A stretch of 64,000 nt of DNA from Microstegium vimineum (GCA_022036555.1 CM039141.1:3383773-3447772); one strand, 5' to 3'. Numbered from the stretch's first letter, positions 32,619 to 44,665 are shown. The notes: a model not told the origin generated them from the letters alone. Made by a program: numbers and translations.

Positions 32619-35337
32619 ATGGCAAGGACGAAGAATGCAGGTCCCGTCCCCGGTAGTGGTGGTGACCCTCCACCTCCACCGCGTCCACCCACTGACCGCG
32701 GGAAGGGAAAGCAGAAGATTATCTCTCGGAAGCGCAAGAGGCCGGCGATGGATCCAGACTCGGTAGCCGCTCTAGCAGTGGCAGAGGCCGCCGAGATAGC
32801 TGAGCGAGGAGGACGTCGCGCCGGCTTGAGGCTCTCGCCTCGCCGTGGAGCGCGTCGTGAGTCCCCTCCACCTCTAGAGTCAGAGCCCGTCGAGGCTACA
32901 GAGACACCAGTGACAGAGCCAGTCCCAGCGACTGAGCCGACAGAGGCCGCGGGCCATTCTACTATTGGAGAGCTGATGAGCCATCGAGTTACTCATTCCC
33001 GAGGCTCAGGTGCACCACCTAGCCCTCCAGGACCCCGGCTCCCAGACCCAGTGAGGCACCAGGTCAGAGTACTTACAGCGAAGCAAGTCCAGCTGCTTCG
33101 ATTCGTTGACTTCCAGACCTGGTTTCCACCGCAGAGAGACCCTCGTGCCGGACGTAAGTTCTATACTACAGTGCACGAGGACTTCTACAGAGCATATGTT
33201 GACACCGATGCTCCTCTCAGGGCCCACAGGGTGTGCCCATCTTCTCAGATTGAGGGGGTCGGTGGTCCAAAGATCCTGCAGCACCTCCAGTACATCCAGG
33301 GATTGACAGACTTGATGGGACGCTCAGGGGCATATCAGAAGGAGTGGGTTTACCAGTTCTACGCCTCTCTGTGGATCTCACCTGATCACGAGTTCTTGCA
33401 CTTCGCATACCAGGGACGTGACTTAAGGGTTACTGCTGCCAGATTCAGAGAGCTATTTCACCTCGGATCCTCACCTACTAGGATACACAGTCTCTGCTAT
33501 GGGGATCAGGAGGCCCCTCGCCGACCTCACGATGGTATAGTGCCATCCACAGACTTTGTCAGTCCATGCTTTCAGCAGCCGTTCACTGAGGGTTCGAGCC
33601 GTACGCCACGTGACCTCACTCCTCTGGCTCGGATCCTCCACGAGGTTCTCAGACGTACTATTCTACCCGGATTGGAGCTAGGGATACTATCACTCGTCTT
33701 CAGCTTTGGCTCCTAGCTCACATTGTTCAGAAAGAACAGTTCGACCTCTGGGATTTGATAGTGAGCGAGCTCGAGGATATTATAGCTGCTGGATTCAGAG
33801 GTCATTGGCAGCTAGAGTTCGCCCATTGGATCTCATATTTGATAGTTGCCAAGACTGGGTCAGGTGTTATGAGAGTCACTCTTACGAGGTCAGCTACAGA
33901 GTTTCCAGTCTACTCGATGAGCTAGCTTGTGGCCCATGGGCAGTTGCCTCGCCCCAGCAGAGCCTACAGACCAGGCACCACGCAGGCCGAAGTGCCACCC
34001 CAGTCCGCCGAGGTCATAGATGCGACAGTTGAGCAGATTGCTCAGGCAGAGCTGGCAGACTTGGATGCAGAGATCGATACAGCTGCCGAGACAGTCTTTA
34101 GAGAGGATCTCGACTCCGACAGCTCTGACGAGGACTACCAACCTGTGCATGAGTATACACCGATGACACATGACCACGAGGCAGGAGGGTCAGGCACAGC
34201 CACAGCAGCTCCAGCTCCAGGCTCCAGTTCCTCAGAGGCTACCTTACTCACTATACTCTCGAGGATGCAGGAGGAGCAGTCTCGCCAAGCAGAGGAGCAG
34301 AGACGACAGGCTGCAGATCTACGGAGGCTCACTGAGCAGCAGCTGGCAGCTCAGGCTCAGACATAGGCTAGGCAGGATGAGTTCCAGCGCTAGTTCCTAG
34401 CCTATCAGCTGCAGCAGGCAGAGATCCAGAAGACTCAGACACTTCTACTTGAGCGTCTTCTGGCCTCTAGCTCCGGGCAGACCTCCACGCCACACTTTCA
34501 GTTGTCCGCCGTCTCTCAGCAGCAGCAGTTCACCTCTCCTCCGCAGCCGCCTCCAGTAGTTGTGGTGCCAACTCCAGCGTTACTGTCCAGAGGACAGCAG
34601 AGTCAGGCACCAGCTACTCCTCCCTTTCAGCCAGCAGCCTCCCCTGAGTATCAGACTCCGAGGACCCAGGTGTCCTCTTGGATAGCTTCACCCGGAGAGT
34701 TCCAGACGGGATTCACTCCTACCCGGGGAACTACTCTAGCAGAGGCCTCGCGAGATCTGTCAGCTTCCTATCTGGAGATCACGGGAGAAGACTCCCCAGG
34801 AGCACCTCAGCAGGTCACACCAGCTCCAGCGACTGCAGTGGATCCTCCGGCGACAGGCACTCACCAGTCCTCAGTTGCATCGTCGGAGATCGCACCTGAG
34901 CAGTCGGCACAGACAGTCACCAACCTCCAGCTCCCGTTCAGACGGATGCCATATCCCTAGCAGATGAGGTTACAGTGGCAGTGTCCTCTCCCGGTCAGAC
35001 TCAGCCTGCAGAGGTTGCAGCGGCAGTGTCCCTAGTGGCACTTGCAGTGACACCGTCCCCCTCGCCTCGAGTTTTCACTCGTCGGGCCCCTAGGCCCGCT
35101 ACCACTGAGGCAGGACCGTCAGAGGCACCAGCAGAGCCTCAGCGGGAGTCAGGTGAGACCGCAGCTCCAAAGGTGTCAGTGACAGCTTCAGAGACCACCC
35201 CAGTTGCACCTACACCAGCAGAGATCATGGCAGATGATGAGTCAGATGAGTTAGACGAGTCAGACCTTCAGGACTTCATCATACTGGATCGCAGAGCTGC
35301 AGCTTCTTCGCCTTCTTCTCCAGCCCCAGACTCTTAG
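32619..35337 (+). pseudogene. Envelope-like third gene of the Sirevirus element, frameshifted
   Basis: The ATG at 32619 opens 365 codons: a Pro/Lys/Arg-rich N-terminus with basic clusters (KGKQKIISRKRKR), then a globular-looking region ending at a stop (33714-33716). The homologous reading continues in another frame (33706 on) and then a third (33929-34366). The remaining segments are Gln/Pro/Ser/Ala-rich with repeated EEQ/QAEEQRRQ coiled-coil-like stretches, interrupted by TAG stops near 34364 and 34392, and end at 35337. Position between pol and the 3' LTR, size and composition match the envelope-like genes of Sireviruses. I see no clear signal peptide or transmembrane helix in the readable parts, so envelope function is not supported here; the name reflects position and family. 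Confidence 0.75.
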
Positions 35338-35798
35338 TTTTTGGTGCTAGACGCCAAAGGGGGAGAGAGGGTCGAGTATAGAGATAGGGGGAGGGTTCTG
35401 GATCTTTGTATGCGTTATTTCCCCGTACTCTTTCATCATGTCTCTTTTATGCATTTGTCTATATGTGTGATGTGATGATGGTTGATGTTTATATGGGTTG
35501 CATGTGACAAACTCTTGATTTTCTCTAATATATCTTATGAGTTCTCTCATGTTCATGATATATCTCTTTGCTTAACGTTATTTGAGCTTCCGCGCTTTAC
35601 TCCGAAACATTCCTTGAGAATATCATGAGGTACTGCTTTTTCATTCATATCCATGAGTACTATGTTTTGTGATTTGGCTTGGGTGAGCAAGTATGCTTCA
35701 TTACAATTTTACTAACCCTTGCTCAACCATTCCAAGTCACCCTTGAATCTTAACCAAAACTCTTATCCATACTCGAGGTTCTATTGTTGTCAATCACC
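35338..35798 (+). other. Sirevirus 3' non-coding region
   Basis: AT-rich sequence follows the envelope-like gene and leads to the polypurine tract. It contains CAAAGGGGGAGAGAGG at about 35356-35371, a second purine-rich block resembling the PPT. There is no coding sequence. Confidence 0.6.
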
Positions 35799-35811
35799 AA
35801 AAAGGGGGAGA
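35799..35811 (+). other. Polypurine tract of the Sirevirus element
   Basis: AAAAAGGGGGAGA directly precedes the 3' LTR start TTGAAGAATC. It is the expected primer site for plus-strand synthesis and fixes the LTR start. Confidence 0.92.
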
Positions 35812-36917
35812 TTGAAGAATCTTGGCCCTAGTTGGTTTCGGTGATTAACGACAATTAGAGATTATTATGGCTAACGTGTGTTTTGCAGAGACTATGCGTA
35901 GCTTAGCCATAGTGATCAAGGAGAATGGGCTCTAATGGTCATCCTTAGCCCCCAAGATGGATATCATTTCGGTTTTTAAGAAGACATGATGAAGACCCTA
36001 GAATGATAGGCTAAGTGCCATAAGGAGATGAAGGGCACTTAGAATTAGATAGGGCCTCTCTTTTTACCTTTGACCGTACTATTAAGAGGGGTTGAGATTA
36101 GTAGCTTGACTTAGGAAAGCTTCATGTTTAGGTGTGGTGCACACTTGACTTCCTTAGCTCTAAGCAAGCCTATGGTGACCGTAAGATAGCCTAGAACAAC
36201 TTCCATATTCATCGCGACGAAAAACGGAGTTGTCAAAATCGTTTTCTGGGCGTCGGACGCTCTTGGCAGGGGCACCGGACGCTGTCCGTCGCGTCGGACA
36301 AAGGCGCCGGACGCTGGGTGGTTGAGTCCACAGCGTCCGTCGGCCTTCCAGAGGGGTTGTTTTCTGGCTAAGTTTTTCAGGGTCCGTCAGACGCTGTCCG
36401 TCGGCCAGGCGTCGGACACTGCGAAGAGCGTCCGTCGACCTTCCAGAGAGGGTGTTTTTCAACCCTAGCCAGAAATCAGCATTGGACGCTGTGACTGAGC
36501 GTCCGTCGCCTAGTGACGTAGCATCCGTCGCTGGGAACAGTGTGTCAGAACTAGCCGTTAGACAGAGGCGTCGGACCGTCCGTCGCCTAGGCGCCGCAGC
36601 GTCCGTCGCCTCAACTATGAACAGAAACTAGCCGTTGGGCATGCGACGGACCGTCCGTCGCCTAGTCGACGGAGCGTCCGTCGCCAACTTAAATTGCCAG
36701 CCCGAGGCAGTTTTCAGAGGGTCTATTTATAGCCCCTCCCACTTCTCTCCCACCTAGCCTTTGCTCATTTGAGTTGCTGAGTGTGTTGAGAAGGTTGGGA
36801 AGAGAGCAAGAGCCCTAGAGAGAGAGAGAGTGATTCGCGAATCCATCCATCCTCTCCCTAGTTCATCCAAGAGTTCAAGTGTGCATCCTCTAGTTGTGAA
36901 GCTTGAGTGAGTCAAGC
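35812..36917 (+). mobile_element. Sirevirus 3' LTR, truncated
   Basis: It matches 23603-24705 of the 5' LTR with few differences (for example ACGCTCTTGGCAGG versus ACACTCCTAGCAAG near 36260), including the palindrome array and TATA-like box. It stops at GAGTGAGTCAAGC (36917). The remaining part, corresponding to 24706-25221 (516 bp, R/U5), is absent, and gypsy coding sequence resumes at 36918. Confidence 0.92.
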
Positions 36918-39618
36918 ATGGTCCTCGGGATCCCCAGGAGGTCGAGGGTCTCGGCGTAGATGATGTTGAGGCTGCTCCCCCCGTCCATGAGCACCTTGGT
37001 GAGGCGGGTGTTGAGGATGATCGGGCCGACGACGAGCGGGTAAGCCCCCGCGTTGGGGACGTGCTCGGGATGGTCGTCCTGATCAAAGTTGATCGGCGTA
37101 TGGGACCAGTCGAGGTACCGCGGAGCCTGGGCTCAAATGGAAAAAACTTCTCGACGCTCCCTCTTGCGCTGGCGCGTGGTGAGGCGAGTCGAGGGTCCCC
37201 CGTAAATCATGTAGCAGTCGTGGATTTCGGGGAAGCCTCCTTTCTTGACATCGTCCCTGACGTGGGCGTCACAGGGCGGGTCTTCCTTGCCGTCATCTCT
37301 CCTGAGGCCAGGAGGGACGAAGTGCTTTCGGAGCATATGGCAGTCCTCGAGGCGGTGGTTGGCCGGCCCCATGTGATAGGGGCAAGGCTCCTTCAGCATC
37401 TTATCGAAGACGCCCCCGTCGGGAGGGGGCCCTCGAGGCTTCTTCTTGTCCGCCGCAGCGACAAGGTCGTCGGGCTCGTCGTCGTGCTCGACGTTGCGTC
37501 GGCCCGGTTGGTTCTTTTTCTTCTTCTTCCAGCCGCCGTTGCCGTCGTTGTTCCTTCTGGGCCCGTTGTTCCTCTTGGGCCCATCGTCCGAGCCCCCGGG
37601 TTCGTCCGCCTTGCCCTTCCCCTTCCCTAGGGGAATCTGGAAGAATGCGCCAACGGCCTCTTCGCCAGCTGCGTAGTTGGCGATGACGTCCATGAGATCG
37701 TTGGCGGTCTTGGGGGTGTTTCGCCCCAGCTCCCGCACCAACTCCTTGCAGGTTGTCCCGGCGATGAACGCCGTGATGACCTCGTGGTCGGAGATGTGGG
37801 TCAGTGCGGTGCGCTACTTCGAGAATTGGCAGGTAAAGGCGCGGAGGGTCTCCCCTGGCTTCTGCTTGCAGCTGCGAAGGTCCCAGGGGTTGCCCGGCCG
37901 CTCGTAGGTGCCCTTGAAATTGCCCTCGAAGATCCGGACCAGGTCGGACCAGTCCTGGATCAAGTCCGGGGGTAGCTCCTCGAGCCACCTTCGAGCGGTA
38001 TCAGAGAGGAACAGTGGGAGTTGCCGGATGATGACGAGGTCATCTTTGGCTCCACCCAGCTGGCATGCAAGCCTGAAGTCGGCGAGCCAGAGCTCTGGCT
38101 TGGTTTCGCCGTTGTACTTGACCAGGCTGGTGGGTGGACGGAAACGTACGGGCAGGGAGGCCCGCCGGATGGTTCTACCGAAGACTCGAGGCCCCGGCAG
38201 CTCTGGAGACCGGCATCGGTCTTCGTCGCTCTCGTAGCGCCCACCTCGGTGAGCGCTGTAGCCTCGAGCCTCGGCGTCGCCGTACCGACGTCGATTGTTC
38301 ACCCGAGGGGGGAGGTCGTCGACGAGGCGTTCCCGAACCGGTCGTCGCTCGACCTGGCCCTGGGGCGCCTTGTTCTGGTGGACGGAGACCTCCCGATTTT
38401 GTCAAGGGGGCGCTGCTTGTTGCCCTGAGGCAGCCCCTCGACGCCTCGAGGCTGAGCTCTCCGCCTACTGTACGGCCGCAGTTTGGAGAAGCCCCTGGAT
38501 TTCGTCCCTGATACGCCGTGCCTGGGGGGTCGATGGCGCCGGCATGTCGCGGAGTAGCATCGCGGCTGCTACGACATTCTGGCTGGCGCGGTTGAAGACT
38601 CGGCGTTCGGCGTTCCCCTCCTCGACGATCTGCCGGTGGACTTCCCGGGCCCGCTCGCGAGCTCCTCCACGCTGAGGACGCCCTCGATCCCGCTCGAGGG
38701 CGTGTTTGAGCTGCTGAAGACGCAGGCGCTCCTCCTCGAGCTTGCCGAGAAGCTCCCGGACCTGTGTAATCTGGACATCGGGGGTGGATCGGCCCTGTCA
38801 GGACTTGGGGGAATGGCATCTCGAGGTGGTGTGGCGCTGGCCCCCCTTCCTTCTTCGGTGGCCGCGGTATCGTCGACGTCGTCCTGGAGGTCGGTTTGCT
38901 CGTCGAGGTGGAAGCACTCCCGAGTGGAGTCGTAACTCTCGTCGGGAGAGTCCGAGTCGGGGTCAGCGTGGTAGAAGTGGGGGAAGAGCCTACCCCTTTC
39001 TTCCTCCTCCAGGTGCCGCCGTAACGTGCCCCATGTACGGGGCAGCTCTAGCTCACCCGATGAAGAGGTGGTGACGGGTTCGACCGTATCCCACGACGGA
39101 GTCCATGGAGACTCGTCGTATGCGTGTATCCGTAGCCCTGCGAAAGCAGAGTAGAGTCCGGCGCTGTTGCGGAGCCCGTATGGGAACGGGTCACGCGGTG
39201 GTGACGGGGTCGAGGGTGTCGGAGAGGCCACGGGAGCCTCCGGGGACGACGACGTGGCAGAGACGAAGTCCCGCTCGGGGAGACGCCCGCCCTCGGCCCA
39301 CAAGCGTGGGTCAAGCGGACCCCTAGGAGAAGGGGCCGTGTCGCCAACTGGGACCGGGGGAACGGTATCCGGCGCCCCAGAGCTCACACGACGGCGAGCG
39401 CGTCGAAGCGGCTCGCGCCTCCTCCTGATCGCAGGCCAGAGACGCAAGCGGAGGGACCGTCGCCTGATCCTTGCTGGCTCCGGCGCAACGGAGCTGCTGA
39501 TGTCTAGGCCACGGGCGGAGGGAAAGACTATGAAGTCGCCCTGGTCCGTGGAAACGAACCCTAGACTGCCGAACCAGATGACGGTGGTGAACGGGAACGG
39601 TGGGATGGTAGAATCCAT
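36918..39618 (-). pseudogene. Gypsy element 1 gag and start of protease, with stops
   Basis: On the minus strand the ATG at 39618 opens a 349-codon Pro/Ser/Arg-rich leader protein (to 38569). The frame changes, and the capsid region follows (37814-38302) with FRPPTSLVKYNGETKPELWL and LPLFLSDTARRWLEELPP, the plant retrotransposon gag core. After an in-frame stop (37814-37816) it continues through 37133-37741 with a Lys/Arg/Asn-rich linker and a C..H..C-like segment (CPYHMGPANHRLEDC). Near 36970-36995 the aspartic protease motif MDGGSSLN is encoded. The sequence ends at 36918, where the nested copia element begins. Gag would package the RNA and protease would cut the polyprotein; the stops make this copy defective. 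Confidence 0.85.
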
Positions 39619-39655
39619 CTAAGAGAGTAGTTCGGAGTTGATCGACACGCGAATC

Positions 39656-39674
39656 CCCCTACCTGGCGCGCCAA
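39656..39674 (-). other. Primer-binding site of gypsy element 1
   Basis: On the minus strand TTGGCGCGCCAGGTAGGGG directly follows the 5' LTR end. The same sequence, apart from AAG for AGG, follows the 5' LTR of element 2 (49696-49714). I did not assign the tRNA with certainty. Confidence 0.8.
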
Positions 39675-39675
39675 C

Positions 39676-41400
39676 TATCGGTGTTATGACCCGGGGTCAA
39701 GACCACCAACGAGTAAATTTGTATATCACGTGCTCCCTCTCTCAGACGTGATGCAAGATGGACACAAGATTTATCCTAGTTCGGGCAAGGAAGGCCCTAC
39801 GTCCAGCGGGGGGAGGATGACATGTATTATCTCGCACCCAAAGCGTGCTCGTACAGGAGGGGGTACAAGCTGTGTTACACGGAGTAGGCCACCCAAGGGG
39901 TCGATCGAGTGGCGGTGTGTGTGGAGTGTGGAGTGTCAGAGTCTGAACTAGGGTCCCGGGGGTTTCAGGCTCTGACCAGCCAGGAAAAGAAGAAGTAGAA
40001 GGAGTAGAAGCCAATCCCCTATACTCTACCTCGGCGTCCCCTTTTATAGACCAAGGGGAGGCCCGAGGGTACAGGGTCTTAACAGTAGAAGTATGGGCGG
40101 CGTATCCGCGGCACAGTGTTGGCGGAGAGACGTTGAGCACTGTGGCGGCATGGCGTTCCCGTCCTTCTGGCGCCCCCGGTCGTGGCGGTAGTAGAAGTCG
40201 TCGCAGCGCAGTGTCCGCAGGCGGGCACGAATCCCACAGCTGAAGCGGGACGGGGCGGATGGGACAGCTTCCGCACAGGAGTTGTTGGAGAGAGGGGTCG
40301 AGCCCCCCGATCGAGGGAGGGGGTCGAGACCTGCGTGACTCTGTTGCATTCCCGAAATCATCGTCGAGGGTCGCACTGTTCACTTTCCGAGGGGTACTGT
40401 TGAAGTCCGTACTCGCGTAGTGGCGACAGTGGCGGCACATTTGACAGGAATCGGGGACTTGACGGGGAGTTGGCGGATTTGACAGCGGACGCGGGCGCCC
40501 ATGTCGTTAGGTGAGTTCACTTTAACCCATGCCGGGAGCAGTTGGGTTAATCGAGCCCCTCGTCCGAGGCGCGTCCGCTCGACCCCTGGTTGAGGTAGAG
40601 GTCGAAGCGTCGATGGGGTTGGAGCAGAGACGGGGTCGGAGTAGTCGAGGTAGAGGTCGGGGGGTCGATCGTTCGACCCCTTGTCCGTCCTTTGTTCGTC
40701 GAGGTGGAGCCGGGGGTCGTTCGCTCGCCCCCTCGGTCCGTCATCGAGGTAGAGGTCGGGGGGTCGATCGTTCGACCCCTCGTCCGTCCTTCGTCGTCGA
40801 GGTGGAGCTGGGGGGTCGTTCGATCGACCCCTCGGTCCATCGTCGAGGTGGAGCCGGGGGGTCGTTCGCTCGCCCCCTTGGTCCGTCATCGAGGTAGAGG
40901 TCGGGGGTCGATCGTTCGACCCCTCGTCCGTCATTTTTTCGTCGAGGTGGAGTCGGGGGTCGTTCGCTCGCCCCCTCGGTCTGTCATCGAGGTAGAGCTC
41001 GGGGGTCGATCATTCGACCCCTCGTCCGTCCTTCGTCGTCGAGGTGGAGCCGGGTGGTCGTTCGATCGACCCCTCGGTCCGTCGTCGAGGTGGAGCCGGG
41101 GGGTCGTTCGCTCGCCCCCTAGGTCCGTCGTCGAGGTGGAGCCGGGGGGTCGTTCGCTCGCCCCCTTGGTCCATCATCGAGGTAGAGGTCGGGGGGTCGA
41201 TCGTTCGACCCCTCGTCCGTCATTTTTTCGTCGAGGTGGGCCGGCCCGCGACTCGTCGCCATAGCAGGTGTAGAGGGGGCCCTCGAGTGATGGGCCGCGT
41301 CTTGCCGAGTAGTGGGCTGGTCCTTGCCTTAAAAATGGTTGCTATGTTTAGCGTTAATTTATCGAAGGGTTTAGGGTACCCCTTACCTTCGTACCCGACA
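39676..41400 (-). mobile_element. Gypsy element 1: 5' LTR
   Basis: It is the partner of 11481-13157, 1725 bp long; it starts at 41400 on the minus strand and ends at 39676 (…CCGATA, one change from CCGACA). The two copies agree closely, differing mainly in the number and order of the GTCGAGGTRGAG repeats at 40590-41240. The minus-strand TATA box is near 40042. The right target duplication ACGCT follows at 41401-41405. Confidence 0.92.
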
Positions 41401-44110
41401 ACGCTGTTGGACCCTGCCAAGGAGGCGGTGTCGGGAGCAGCCTCAGCCCCTGCCGCGACCGGCGCCGGCGGGAGAAGTGGCTCTCGACGTGCCTCGCAGA
41501 AGCCCCCGAGCGGCTCGAGGTCCATTGGTCGGACCCCCATAACTCCGCTAGGGTAAGTTGTTTCCCTGTCGATCTCGAGTATTTTTCGTTGGTTAGGACT
41601 TGTGGTTATCGTCACGTATGAGTTCCTTTTTCAGGGCGAAGCGCTTGTCGGAGGGTGCGACCCCTACCCCGGCCAAGAGGCTGAAGGTGGAGGCCGCGAC
41701 CAAGATGACCGTCGGGGCCAGTCCTGCCGCCCCGTCCCCTTCGACCCTCACCCCAGAGGCGGCGTGGGCGGCCAAGGCGCGGGAGGCGATGGGGCGAGGG
41801 CAGGCGCAGGCCGTCGCGGAGCGAACTCGAGCGGAGGAGGAGGCGGGTCGACCCGTCACATCGGTGGGGTCCGCCGGAGTGGCGGTCGAGGCCATGCTCA
41901 CCCACCCGTCGGAGGGGGCCGCGCCCGCAGCCTCGGAAGGCGCAGAGCCGGCGTCGACGATGGATGTGGCTGAGGGGTCGAGCCCCCAGCCGTCGTAGAG
42001 GTGGAGGTGGTCGACTTGACCTCCGCCGACGAGGGAGAGATGCCGGAGCGCCCGGCGCCGAGGCGGTGGCCCGAGAACCTCGCGTCATGGGAGGCGCGTC
42101 TGCGGCGTGAGCACGAGGGTACGGTTGTTGCCGCGCTGGAGGTGCCGTCGTCGGTGGAGACCCTCGTCGAGGGGGGCCTCGGAGCCGCTCTCCGAGCCAG
42201 CCCAGGAGGGAGGACGGGCCGAGGAGCTCGAGGCGACCCCCGCGGCGGAAATGGCGACGGCGGCGGAGATGGCAGAGATGACGACCCCCCGATCGGAGCC
42301 GGAGGGGGTTGTTGTGGCGCCGCAAGGAAGCGGCTCGGTGGACGCGACAATGTTCGAGGCGGCTGCTCGGCCTTTTATCGAGGTCGGACAGTCATCTGCT
42401 GGAGGTGCTCCGCCCCCTAACTTAGTTTACGTAGAGGGAGGGGACCGTAGTGAGCCTGCGACGTCGGGTGTTAACGTGTGTTCTCTTCACGCGCAGGGTT
42501 ATTCTCACAGCGGGGACTTCTTCCGCCTAGAGGCGACGATCAGGAGGGGCCGGCGGCGACCCCGCAAGATGACTCCGAGGCCAGGAGTGCCCAGCTCGAG
42601 GGGGCGGCTCCCTTCCCTACTCTGGCGGAGCGGGTGATGCTCCACGGGGGTGACCTCGAGATGCGTCAGGGCCTCATGCGGGAGGTCAAGGAGAGGGTCG
42701 ACCGCCGCAGCAAGTTCTGGGGGCAGGAGCCCCTCAAGCTGGCCGACCCCCAAGACCCAGGGCGCACCCTCCTCAAGATCGATGATCAAGCCGAGCTCGG
42801 GGATGGGAGCACCTGGAGGAGTTCCGGGCGTGGCTCGCCCATGTGGTATGCGTGTCTGCGGAGGTCGCTTCCGCGGATTTGTTCCGGGGGATGGAAGTAA
42901 ATTTTGTCCTTTCCCTTTCGATTTATCTTGGTTATTTTGCTGCTCTTTTCTGATGACCTTCTTTTTTATCCCTGGTAGATGCTACGGTCGAGGTCGTACG
43001 ACAAGTCCCAGTTCATCCTCCGGGTGCAGGAGCAGTGGAGCCAGCTCCCCATCCTCCGTGCCTCGCTGGAGAAGGCGGAGGCCGAGGCCACCCAGGCGAA
43101 GGTCGAGGCGGCCACCGCGCAGGAGGGGGCCAAGGCCGCTCAGGAGGAGGCCTCCCGGGCACAGTCGAGGGCCGAGGCTGCCTTCAAGGAGGTTGCCGAG
43201 GTCAGGCAGCAGCGGGACGCTGCCCAGGAGGCCCGGCGTAAAGCGGAGGAGGAGTCCACCCAGCTGAGGGAGGAACTGGCTCAAGCGGCGGAGCGTGTTC
43301 GGCAGCTCGAGGCGGACCTGAAGCAGGAGGCTGCCGACCGCACCTCCCTCGAGGGTGGGTCCAGGAGCTCCAGGCGGATTTTGACGCAGTCTCCCGCGAC
43401 CGCGTCGCTCTGGGGGAGGTGGTGGCTAACCAGAAGAGGGCCCTCGATGGTACGGGCAAGATCATCGAGGACCTCCGGGCTAAAAACAGCGACCACACTG
43501 CAGAGCTCGTCGACGTCCACCACCAACTTCGGAGGGCCGAGCAGGACCACGTCACCCTGGAAGCACACGCCAAAGGTGAGTTTTTTATTAAGCTTGCCTG
43601 TTTTCGACCCTTCCTCTGCTTTTTTGGTTTTGACGGAGTTCTCTATTTGTTCTGGCAGAACTCGAAGGGGACAAGGCCCGAGCCCATGAGGATCTGACCA
43701 GTCTCCAGAACCTCCTCGGGGCGGAGACGATCCTAAACGAAAGGCTCGAGGGCGCCATCTCCGCCTTCTGCGATGACATGGGGGTCAAGCCGGAGTCGAC
43801 GGTCGAAGGCGACGTGCGAGGAGACTCCCTCCTGCGCCGTTTCTACTCCATGACCAAGAGGTGACGGAGCAAGTCCGTGCTGCTCTACACGTGGGCGTGG
43901 AAGCGGGCGCTCGTGGTTGTCCGCTCGGGCTACATCTACGACCTCGACGTCGTCGCCAGCGGCTTCGTCGTCGACCCGGGGTTGTCCGATGAAGCGAACC
44001 TGGCGAGATGCCACGAGCTGATCGAGGCCGCAGAGGTGCCCGGAGGCGAGCTGGCAAAGCTCTTGGAGCCTGAAGTGCTCCCTTCGGCGAATGGAGATGG
44101 CGACGAGTAG
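41401..44110 (+). pseudogene. aORF of gypsy element 2, 3' exons
   Basis: The gene interrupted at 11480 continues here. Exon ends parallel the element 1 copy: GTAAGTTG at about 41552 with TTTTTCAG before 41636; GTAAATTT at about 42896 with TGGTAG before 42979; GTGAGTTT at about 43576 with GGCAG before 43660. The protein is Ala/Pro/Glu-rich, then from 42979 an almost uninterrupted Glu/Ala/Arg/Gln heptad-like stretch of about 125 residues, a strong coiled-coil candidate. It ends in a compact C-terminal segment (EAAEVPGGELAKLLEPEVLP) closing at the TAG of 44110. Element 1 has the equivalent EVPGGLLARLFEPEVIP. Internal stops and shifts (for example near 41998 and 43864) make it a pseudogene. Confidence 0.75.
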
Positions 44111-44665
44111 TCGAGGCCTGCGTGCCGAATCTGGACAAGAAGGTCCATGTAATAGATTAGTTTTTGTGATAATACGATGTCGAGCCCCTGGGGGCTTCTT
44201 ATCTTTAATGCATTTTATTCGAGATGCATCTGGGTGTTTTTATTTCTCGAGCTGTCTCTATTTCTCTTTGCCTGAGTCGTTGCTTGTGGACTAAGTATTC
44301 GACGCACGCTCGTATCCCTGGAGGGGGGAGCGAGTGGGGGTACCGTAGCCCTGAGGCGTAGGAGAGTCCCCGGCTCGACGGCCCTCGACCCTTAGGGAGT
44401 TTGAGGCGTTTTATACTTAGCCATGAAGCATACTCGGGGCGAAGGTGGAAAGAGAAGGCCGAGTTTCGAAAAAACGTTCGAGTTTTTAGAGGACTTAGGA
44501 GGGGGGTCCCCCCTGTCAGCCCCCGAGGGAGGCTTGACTTTGTAGGAGCAGAGTCGAGGCTACCTTAGAGTTATGAACGAATATGAAATGTATTTCGAGA
44601 ACATTTTGTTCATTCATAATGCGATAAATGTACATAATGCGGAAAATGTACGAGGCCTCGAGGCC
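44111..44665. other. Spacer between aORF and integrase of element 2
   Basis: It holds a single unit of the repeat that is doubled in element 1 (19243-19965). No coding sequence is seen. It separates the convergent 3' ends of the antisense gene and pol. Confidence 0.7.

Larger units (their letters stand above)
23603..36917 (+). mobile_element. Sirevirus-like Ty1/copia element nested in gypsy element 1, 3' end deleted
   Basis: The order on the plus strand is LTR, PBS, gag with two zinc knuckles, protease, integrase, reverse transcriptase, RNase H, an envelope-like frame, PPT and LTR. That is copia order (integrase before RT), with the extra third gene that defines many Sireviruses. The LTRs begin TTGAAGAATC. 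The 3' LTR is cut off after 1106 of about 1619 bp. No target duplication can be seen because that end and neighbouring gypsy sequence are lost. Coding sequence is AT-richer than the GC-rich gypsy DNA around it. Confidence 0.92.
11481..41400 (-). mobile_element. Gypsy element 1 (Tat-lineage-like), complete outline, hosting a nested Sirevirus
   Basis: The element is bounded by two LTRs (11481-13157 and 39676-41400) and the target duplication ACGCT (11476-11480 and 41401-41405). Read on the minus strand the order is 5' LTR, PBS, gag, protease, [copia insertion], reverse transcriptase, RNase H, integrase, an opposite-strand gene, repeats, polypurine-like tract and 3' LTR. The integrase ends in a short tail with no chromodomain. 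An antisense gene follows pol. Both traits are those of the Tat lineage of Ty3/gypsy. Without the inserted copia element it is about 16.6 kb. The LTRs look nearly identical outside their repeat arrays, so insertion should be fairly recent, yet gag and pol already carry stops. Confidence 0.9.
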
